NCBI GenBank assembly: GCA_019114885.1
Contig: DXEQ01000297.1
Coordinates: 1-7,644 of the forward strand
Length of the DNA stretch: 7,644 nt
Direction of reading: 5' to 3'
From: Candidatus Anaerobutyricum stercoripullorum
GTDB taxonomy: Bacteria > Bacillota > Clostridia > Lachnospirales > Lachnospiraceae
Position 1 is the first letter of the stretch, and each line of letters starts with the position of its first letter. The position numbers and the translations under genes are program-made. Shown here piece by piece: positions 1 through 5,574 of the stretch. The notes under the pieces are model-generated. The model had not been told where the DNA came from. It made no database searches and saw nothing but the letters and a program-made list of their open reading frames with translations.

Positions 1-759
1 GGACGCCTCGTCCATCTCCTCTGCTTTCATGGCATCCGCCTGATAGATTTTCAATGTGGTAAGGCCCTGCAGATTTTCCAGAAAGACATCTCCCAGATTG
101 GAATAATATCCCCAGTACCTTCGAAACAGCCGCCCGGCAATCTTCTGCACCGCCACGATGGACAGCGGAATCAGCGGCACGCAGATCAAAAGAATCACAC
201 TGGCTTTCAGGCTCACCCGGCTTAAGACGAGAAACAGGGTCACCGGCGCCAGCAGACTGTAAAACAGCTGCGGCAGATATTTTCCAAAATAGATCTCCAG
301 CTGTTCCACACCCTCTCCGCTCATCTGCACCACCTCGGAGGTGGCGATCTTCTCTTTATAAGAGGCTCCCAGCGCCAGCATTTTCTCATAGATTTTTCCT
401 CTGAGGATTCGTTTCACATCCACACTGGCCCGACAGGATGCTTCCGCGGCCATCTTATCACAGAAAAAACGGCCGATAAGCGCCGCCAGAAGAAAGCCCA
501 CCCGCACCGGCAACCCAGCCGCGTTTTGAAAAAACCCGGATGACGCAGCCGATACATTTCCAGGCAGAGCGGCCAATACATTTTCAAAAAAATTATCGGT
601 TCCCCCCGCAATCCCCCAGGAAACGAGATCGCTCAGAATCCCGGTCACCGTAAAGATCACGCCAATCTGCAGCAAAAGCGCCATCCATTGCCAGAGGACA
701 TTATAAACTATGTATTTTTTCGCGTGAGACAACAGTCTCACCAGCCTTTTTTTAATCAT
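1..759 (-). CDS. ABC exporter-type half-transporter, membrane domain (3' end outside window)
   Basis: Only the first 253 residues lie in the window and the frame is open to the edge, so the ATP-binding domain is not seen. The visible part is a type-I exporter transmembrane domain: hydrophobic helices at about 20-43, 88-97, 167-182 and 187-205, with long cytoplasmic extensions. The stretches RASVDVKRILRGKIYEKML (about 110-128), SGEGVEQLEIYFGKYLPQ (about 150-167) and ENLQGLTTLKIYQAD (about 231-245) are typical of fused membrane/ATPase half-transporters, including the CydC/CydD-like group. The ATG at 759 is the first possible start: the frame is closed by a stop at 838-840 and has no ATG, GTG or TTG between. 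Its ribosome binding site is unclear (see 771-800). Position after DUF454 in a heme locus suggests heme, porphyrin or thiol traffic, but the substrate is not shown by the sequence. The family call is firm and the substrate is unknown. Confidence 0.88.
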   Translation of the reverse strand, partial: MIKKRLVRLLSHAKKYIVYNVLWQWMALLLQIGVIFTVTGILSDLVSWGIAGGTDNFFENVLAALPGNVSAASSGFFQNAAGLPVRVGFLLAALIGRFFCDKMAAEASCRASVDVKRILRGKIYEKMLALGASYKEKIATSEVVQMSGEGVEQLEIYFGKYLPQLFYSLLAPVTLFLVLSRVSLKASVILLICVPLIPLSIVAVQKIAGRLFRRYWGYYSNLGDVFLENLQGLTTLKIYQADAMKAEEMDEAS

Positions 760-770
760 ATCATTTTCAG

Positions 771-800
771 GCGGCTCACCGTTTTTTGCCGCTTCTCCTT
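771..800 (-). promoter_or_regulatory. distant Shine-Dalgarno followed by a small hairpin before the ABC exporter start
   Basis: AAGGAG lies at 795-800, 35 bases before the ATG at 759, too far for normal spacing. Between them GCGGC (788-792) and GCCGC (771-775) can pair as a 5-bp stem with a 12-base loop. Folding would reduce the effective distance to about 13 bases. A nearer GGTGAG (775-780) ends 15 bases before the ATG and is partly inside the stem. This is an inference from sequence; the stem is short and could be chance. Confidence 0.3.
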
Positions 801-820
801 TTTTCGTTTTTCTTCCGGTC

Positions 821-1210
821 TCACCGTTCTTCCGTTTTCACGGTACGTACTCTGACAAAGAAATAATACATATGCGCCGCCCACACGATGACCAGCACCA
901 TCCGGCCTGCCGGTACATTTTCCATGAGAAGAAATCCGATGAGCATAAGTATGCTCACCGTGCCGGTGACAGAGCATTTTGTTTTCATGGTCATGGCCTT
1001 TTGCTTCACAAAGCTTTCCAGATTCTTTTTATAAAGTTCCGTTCCGATAAACCACCGGTGAAGCCGCCGGGAGCTTTTGGCGAAGCAGACTACCGTCGCC
1101 ATGTAAAAAGGCACCGTGGGCAGAATGGGCAGGACTATGCCCAGTGTCCCCAGAGCCAGACAAAGCAACCCCAGTATCAGCCATACTATTTTTAACGGAT
1201 TCTTATTCAT
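821..1210 (-). CDS. DUF454 (YbaN-like) small integral membrane protein
   Basis: This is a 129-residue protein with the hallmark DUF454 segment GIVLPILPTVPF (24-35) followed by CFAKSSRRLHRWF (42-54). Hydrophobic stretches at about 7-29, 33-44, 82-96 and 104-118 indicate three or four membrane segments, and the C-terminus is basic then acidic. Length is normal for the family. The ATG at 1210 has AGGAGG (1216-1221) five bases upstream, directly behind the TGA of the ATPase gene, so it is the next gene of the same operon. The biochemical role of DUF454 proteins is not established. Its place between a heme importer and an ABC exporter suggests a helper role in heme or porphyrin handling, which is inference only. 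The family assignment is strong. Confidence 0.9.
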   Translation of the reverse strand: MNKNPLKIVWLILGLLCLALGTLGIVLPILPTVPFYMATVVCFAKSSRRLHRWFIGTELYKKNLESFVKQKAMTMKTKCSVTGTVSILMLIGFLLMENVPAGRMVLVIVWAAHMYYFFVRVRTVKTEER

Positions 1211-1222
1211 TTTGTCCTCCTT

Positions 1223-2101
1223 TCAGACTGTCAGCACAAACTTTTCTCCGCCGACACTCACCACCGAAAGTTCCACACCGTAAAGCTGACGGATGCTCTG
1301 GGTCGTGATGATCCTCCCCGGCGGGCCTTCCATCCCCACCTGCCCGTCCTTCAGGCCGATGATCCGGTCCGAATAATGAATGGCCTGATTGATATCGTGG
1401 AGCACCATGATGATCGTGATGCCGTACTGTTCATTCAGCCGCCGCACCAGCCGGAGGATGTCCAGCTGATAGCGGATGTCCAGATAGGTAGTCGGTTCAT
1501 CAAGGAAAAGAATCTTCGTATTCTGCGCCAGCGCCATGGCGATCCATACCCTCTGCCGCTGTCCGCCGGAAAGTTTGCTGACTTCCCTGTCCCGGAATTT
1601 TTCCATGTCGGTGATCCGAATGGCCCAGTTGATGTATTCCTCATCTTCCCTGCCAGGGCCGCCCAGTAGTTTCTGATACGGCGTCCGTCCAAAAGCCACC
1701 AGTCTCTCCACGGTAATATCGTCCGCCGCCGTATTATACTGATGGACGATGGCTGCCTTTCTGGCAAATTCCTGCAGAGGCAGATCCGCTATATTCTTTC
1801 CCCGGAGAAAGACACCGCCGGCATCCGGCGTCAGGTTTTTCGTCATGAGAGAAAAAAGCGTGGATTTGCCGCAGCCGTTGGCTCCCATGATGGTGGTCAC
1901 CTTTCCCTCCGGGATGTGGAGGGTGATATTTTTCAGCACCTTGTTTTTTCCATAAGAAAAGGAAAGGTCTTTTACCGTCATCACCGCCCCGCTCTTTCGC
2001 GCTGTCTCTTCCCGTTCCGGGCGGATTGTTGGCGGGAGCGGCTCATACAGGCGCTCGTCTTCTTCTTTTTTTCTTTTTTCTGTTCTGAATCTAATTTCCA
2101 T
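1223..2101 (-). CDS. heme/siderophore-type ABC importer ATPase (FepC/HmuV class)
   Basis: This is the cytoplasmic ATPase that would power heme import through the adjacent permease. All catalytic motifs are intact: Walker A GANGCGKST (73-81), Q-loop Gln121, signature LSGGQ (177-181), Walker B ILFLDEP (197-203), D-loop YLD (206-208) and switch His235 in VLHD. The GRTPY element (138-142) is typical of the iron-chelate class. At 292 residues it is longer than the usual roughly 250-270 because about 40 charged residues precede the ABC domain. The ATG at 2101 is preferred over Met41 (codon at 1979-1981) because GGAGG (2112-2116) lies 10 bases upstream and because it overlaps the permease gene by 11 bp, in the same style as another junction in this operon. 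Met41 has only a weak upstream purine run. Function is confident; heme as cargo comes from the neighbours. Confidence 0.95.
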   Translation of the reverse strand: MEIRFRTEKRKKEEDERLYEPLPPTIRPEREETARKSGAVMTVKDLSFSYGKNKVLKNITLHIPEGKVTTIMGANGCGKSTLFSLMTKNLTPDAGGVFLRGKNIADLPLQEFARKAAIVHQYNTAADDITVERLVAFGRTPYQKLLGGPGREDEEYINWAIRITDMEKFRDREVSKLSGGQRQRVWIAMALAQNTKILFLDEPTTYLDIRYQLDILRLVRRLNEQYGITIIMVLHDINQAIHYSDRIIGLKDGQVGMEGPPGRIITTQSIRQLYGVELSVVSVGGEKFVLTV

Positions 2102-3086
2102 ATTTCTTTGACCTCCGGAGCAGCAGGATGAAAAACGGGCCGCCGATGACGCTCATGATGACCGCCGCACTGACCTCGTTTGGTGCGGCGACAGTCCGCC
2201 CCAGCGTATCCGCCGCAAGAAATGTAAAGGCTCCCGCCAGAGCGGAAAACGGAATCAGCCGCTTATGGTCACTTCCCACACAGATACGACCGACGTGCGG
2301 CACGATGAGTCCCAGAAAGCTGACCGCTCCCGCCACAGCCGTTGATATGCTGGCCAGCAGCACCGCCACCAGAGAGATGACGATTCTTGTGCGGTTTACG
2401 TGGACGCCCAGTCCCCGGGCCGTCTTATCTTCCAGTGACAGCAGATTACATTCCCCGATAAAAATGCAGGCCAGAAGCAGACCTGCCACCACATAAGGAA
2501 ACAAAGTTCCCACATCTTCCCACGTCTTCTGAGTAATATTGGCCTCCACGATGGACGCCACTCCCGTCCGGTCGCCGCCGCTCATAGAGTTAAATGCGCT
2601 GGAAAGTCCGGAAAACAGCGCGTCCACCGCCACACCGGTGAGAATAATCCTTAAAGGGCTCAGCCCTCCCTTCCAGGAAAGCAGATAGACCATCAAAAAC
2701 GCGGCAACTCCTCCCAGAAAGGCAAAGAGAGGCGTCAGGAAAAACAGGGTCGGCGCGAAGGCTGTGATGAGCACCGCCGCAAAACCGGCGCCGCTGGATA
2801 TACCGATGATCCCCGGATCTGCCAGAGGGTTTTTGAGCACAGCCTGAAACAGCACACCGGATACCGCGATGGCCGCCCCGGCCAGCATGGAAATAAATAT
2901 CCGGGGAAAACGCAGGTCATAGACGGCCGCCACATCGGCGTCATATTCCACAAACAGTCCTTTCAGGAGCTGCCCGAAACTGACAGACAGACTACCCGTA
3001 TTGACTGCGATAAAAAATACGATCAGAAGGAGAAGCCCGGTCACAGCAAAGGCAAGAATACTCCTTATATTTTTGTTGTTCTTCAT
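2091..3086 (-). CDS. FecCD-family permease of the heme ABC importer
   Basis: This is a 331-residue integral membrane protein of the FecCD/BtuC class, of usual length, which would form the homodimeric channel for heme. Visible family motifs are LRFPRIF (58-64), the GVLFQAVLKNPLADPGIIG run (77-95) leading into ISSGAG (96-101), FLGLIVPHVGR (257-267), a region that contacts the ATPase in this class, and NEVSAA with IGGPFFILLLRR near the C-terminus (303-308 and 314-325). About nine or ten hydrophobic segments are present. The ATG at 3086 overlaps the TGA of the lipoprotein gene (ATGA), with GGAG (3094-3097) seven bases upstream, so translational coupling is likely. Its own end overlaps the ATPase start by 11 bp. 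Specificity for heme is inferred from the IsdE-like partner. Confidence 0.95.
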   Translation of the reverse strand: MKNNKNIRSILAFAVTGLLLLIVFFIAVNTGSLSVSFGQLLKGLFVEYDADVAAVYDLRFPRIFISMLAGAAIAVSGVLFQAVLKNPLADPGIIGISSGAGFAAVLITAFAPTLFFLTPLFAFLGGVAAFLMVYLLSWKGGLSPLRIILTGVAVDALFSGLSSAFNSMSGGDRTGVASIVEANITQKTWEDVGTLFPYVVAGLLLACIFIGECNLLSLEDKTARGLGVHVNRTRIVISLVAVLLASISTAVAGAVSFLGLIVPHVGRICVGSDHKRLIPFSALAGAFTFLAADTLGRTVAAPNEVSAAVIMSVIGGPFFILLLRRSKKYGN

Positions 3087-4219
3087 GAGGTTGCTCCCTC
3101 CTTTTTATCGTCCGACGCGGCGCCGGATGCGTTATCTCCGGATGCGCTGTTTCCCGCAGTACCGGCTCCGGCGGCGCTGTCCGGATACAGCATCGGCTGT
3201 AATTCTTTCAACGCCTCCGGGTAATAGAAATTGGCACTCATGCCGAAATATTCATAGGTCAGATCATAGACCCGCCCGTTTTGCACGGCAGAAAAATGTT
3301 TCCAGATATCGTTGGTCTCAAAATCTTCTTTGAACATCTCCACCACCTGATCCGGCAGGGCGTGCGCCGCGCGAAGGATGACGTCCGGATTCTTTTTTTC
3401 CATGTCTTCTGTGTTCACTGTCAAAAACTCCTGATCCGTCCCGGCATAGACATTCTCTCCTCCGGCCAGTTCCACCAGACTGCCCACGTAAGAATTTTCC
3501 GTGGCGATAATGTAACTGCCGGGCAGGCCCATGAGAATCATGACTTTCGGATGTGCCTTTCCCTCGTTCTGACTTTTATATTCTTCATAAAAATCCTGAA
3601 ATTCTTCTACCATAGTCTGCGCCTGCTCTTCCCGGTCAAAAATCTCTCCCAGTTCCTGAATGGAGCGGTACATTCCCTGCACACTGCGCAGGTTCAGAAA
3701 TGCCCAGTCCGTATCCAGGCTCTCATACTTTGGTTCCAGATCAGTCTGGAGAGAGGAGGGACTTAAGATCCAGTCCGGATTCAGGGAGGAGACAATCTCC
3801 ATATCCGGACTCATGGCCGTGCCCACTGTCGTCACGTCCGCGTACCGTTTTGGGAGTTCTGATATGGTGCTCGCACATACGCCAACGAGCGGGAGTTCCA
3901 GCCGGTCACAGATCTCCGCCACAGACGGAGAAGTCGCCACAATCCGGGGCTCCGCATCCATGGCGCGCACCTCGCTCTTCGCCTTTTCCACCGCCGCCTT
4001 CTCCACCGGATCGATGATGGTGAGCATGGTCTCCACCGTCTCCACCGCAGTTGTCCGGGCATCCTCAGGATGCTGATCCACCATACAGCCGGTGAGCAGC
4101 CACAGAATGAGCGCAGACAAGATCAGGCAGATCATTTGTTTCCCACAGACAATTCTGCCGGCCGCAGGTTCTCCAACAGCGTATGGGGTTCTGCCGGCCA
4201 GTTCTGCTTTACCTCTCAT
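3083..4219 (-). CDS. isdE: IsdE-like heme-binding lipoprotein of the ABC importer
   Basis: This is the substrate-binding lipoprotein that would accept heme from surface proteins and deliver it to the permease. The lipobox LLTGC puts the lipidated cysteine at 45, after a hydrophobic stretch at 30-43. The mature part carries IsdE-family landmarks: SPSVAEICDRLELPLVGV (97-114), VGTAMSPDMEI (132-142), LMGLPGSYIIAT (229-240), SYVGSLVELAGGENVY (243-258), NPDVILRAAHALPDQV (277-292), NDIWKHFSAVQNGRVYDL (303-320) and FGMSAN (325-330). Met136 and His286 sit 150 residues apart, close to the S. aureus IsdE heme ligands Met78 and His229; the equivalence is my inference. The ATG at 4219 has AGGAGG (4226-4231) six bases upstream. 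Two oddities: a long 28-residue N-terminal lead before the hydrophobic stretch, and a Ser/Gly/Ala-rich 34-residue tail (345-378) beyond the folded domain. The gene overlaps the Shp gene by 11 bp. Confidence 0.93.
   Translation of the reverse strand: MRGKAELAGRTPYAVGEPAAGRIVCGKQMICLILSALILWLLTGCMVDQHPEDARTTAVETVETMLTIIDPVEKAAVEKAKSEVRAMDAEPRIVATSPSVAEICDRLELPLVGVCASTISELPKRYADVTTVGTAMSPDMEIVSSLNPDWILSPSSLQTDLEPKYESLDTDWAFLNLRSVQGMYRSIQELGEIFDREEQAQTMVEEFQDFYEEYKSQNEGKAHPKVMILMGLPGSYIIATENSYVGSLVELAGGENVYAGTDQEFLTVNTEDMEKKNPDVILRAAHALPDQVVEMFKEDFETNDIWKHFSAVQNGRVYDLTYEYFGMSANFYYPEALKELQPMLYPDSAAGAGTAGNSASGDNASGAASDDKKEGATS
4153..4199. repeat. 11-bp direct repeat inside the lipoprotein leader
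   Basis: The plus-strand word ttctgccggcc occurs at 4153-4163 and again at 4189-4199, exactly 36 bases (12 codons) apart and in frame. It encodes the repeated Ala-Gly-Arg in the long N-terminal lead of the IsdE-like protein. It is short and may be a small tandem-type duplication or chance. Confidence 0.45.
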
Positions 4220-5471
4220 CTGATGCCTCCTGTTCTGCGGCGCTTTCCTCTACAGCGTCTTCTTCCGCTCTGCCTTGTTCTGCGGCAGCTTCTTCTGTGA
4301 GCCGCACCACACCGTCAGAATCCCAGACCTCTCCGTCGTCCTCATCCGGAAGCCCGAAACCGCTGCCGAGGAAAACCGGATTCTGTTCTTCTTCCTCTTC
4401 TTCTGATAATGTCACATCGCTGCCGCCCCACCGCCGCCAGTTCTTCCGAAACAGATAGACGATATAGGCCGTCATCATGAGCAGAATCGCTCCGGATAAA
4501 GTGATGGACGCCGTAAGCACCAGCACCCAGGTAAAGGGGCTGGCCGAAGCACCGTCCAACGCCGCAGGCTCCGTCATGCCGGAGGCGGTGGACAGGGACA
4601 GGCCCTGGGCCGTATCGAGAGAATCCGTGCTCGCTGTGTCCACACCTGTCGTATCAGTTGCCGCGGCGGTCCCTCCAGCCACCTGTGACGCCGCCACTCC
4701 GGTCTGACCGTCCGTCTGTGATACCGATGTGCCGGTTTGTCCGCTGCCACCGGAGCCGCCCGCCGCGCTGCCATCCTGACTGTTCGCTGCCTGATTCCCT
4801 GTGTCCGCATCGCTGTTTTGAGTGTCCGCGGCCTTTCCTTCGGACCCACTGTTGCTTTTACCGTCCGCTGTCTTTTCGGAAGATGTGCCGCCGGAAGACG
4901 CATTTGCAGAAGATGCGCTGGTTTCCGTCACAATCTCCGCATTCATTCCCGCGCTGTTGCCCGTGGTATAATCGCTGGGATAAAAATAAAAAATCACATC
5001 CCGTCCCATGGGCTCCACATACATGGAGCAGCGAACGATACAACTCTCCGATGGCACCGATATCCGCAGATCCGCCGTGGTTCCGCTGTCGTCGCTTCCG
5101 CTGCCGGTCTGTGCGGCTTCCACGCTGCTCCAGCCGGAAGCACCCACTTCCTGCGTGCGGAAGCTGTGCCCGGAGGAATAGTCCATCAGTCCCATGCGGA
5201 TGGTCAGATAGTACTCTCCGCTGTCCGTCACTTCCAGAATACCGCTGCTGCCCAGAGTGCCTTCCACCATACCCTGCCCGGTGGCAGTGGATGAACTTCC
5301 CCCGGCGTCCTCAATCTCGCCGGTAACCGGGTGCGCGTAACTGGGGTTGATCTTACAGGTATAGACGGTCCCTGCCGCCGCCTGCGCCAGAATCGTACCC
5401 ATATATAATAGAAGAAACATGACCAGAATGGGGCAGAGCACTCTTTTGATTCGTTTTACTAAAAAATGCAT
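4209..5471 (-). CDS. Shp-domain surface heme-binding protein, membrane-anchored
   Basis: This protein should relay heme from the NEAT protein to the lipoprotein. Order of parts: signal peptide about 1-33 (basic start, hydrophobic 11-29, AQA-type cleavage), Shp heme domain about 34-183, Ser/Gly/Thr/Ala-rich stalk about 184-311, one membrane helix about 313-341 followed by FRKNWRR, then an acidic cytoplasmic tail to 420. Domain landmarks are VYTCKINPSY (36-45), GQGMVEG (65-71), GEYYLTIRMGLMDY (85-98) and MYVEPMGRDVIFYFYP (150-165). Met68 and Met155 are 87 apart, as are the two heme-ligand methionines of S. pyogenes Shp (Met66, Met153), so bis-methionine heme binding is inferred. Cysteines at 39, 144 and 148 lie in the domain. 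The ATG at 5471 has AAAGGAG (5480-5486) eight bases upstream. The 79-residue cytoplasmic part is unusual for Shp as I know it. No sortase signal is seen. Confidence 0.9.
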   Translation of the reverse strand: MHFLVKRIKRVLCPILVMFLLLYMGTILAQAAAGTVYTCKINPSYAHPVTGEIEDAGGSSSTATGQGMVEGTLGSSGILEVTDSGEYYLTIRMGLMDYSSGHSFRTQEVGASGWSSVEAAQTGSGSDDSGTTADLRISVPSESCIVRCSMYVEPMGRDVIFYFYPSDYTTGNSAGMNAEIVTETSASSANASSGGTSSEKTADGKSNSGSEGKAADTQNSDADTGNQAANSQDGSAAGGSGGSGQTGTSVSQTDGQTGVAASQVAGGTAAATDTTGVDTASTDSLDTAQGLSLSTASGMTEPAALDGASASPFTWVLVLTASITLSGAILLMMTAYIVYLFRKNWRRWGGSDVTLSEEEEEEQNPVFLGSGFGLPDEDDGEVWDSDGVVRLTEEAAAEQGRAEEDAVEESAAEQEASDER

Positions 5472-5574
5472 TGATTTCTCTCCTTTCCGGCCGCCGACAG
5501 TCCGGCTGCTGTTTGATGCACCAAGACATCTCCCTGCCGTTTTTCCGCGTATCGGCTGCCGACTCTGCCGTTGG

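Noticed and set aside
756..977. A 73-codon minus-strand frame overlapping DUF454 and ending at the ABC exporter start.
   Set aside because: It lies in another frame of the well-supported DUF454 gene, its protein shows no domain or membrane pattern, and no good ribosome binding site was found for it.
4658..5326. Long plus-strand frames opposite the Shp gene, rich in Arg, Pro, Ser and Cys.
   Set aside because: They are complements of the Ser/Gly/Ala codons in the Shp stalk and domain; composition is that of a shadow frame, and two overlapping frames are open at once.
5472..5574. The 103-bp gap between NEAT and Shp genes as a terminator or internal promoter.
   Set aside because: Only a 4-bp stem (TCGG/CCGA) and scattered GC repeats are present, with no U-tract and no convincing -35/-10 pair.
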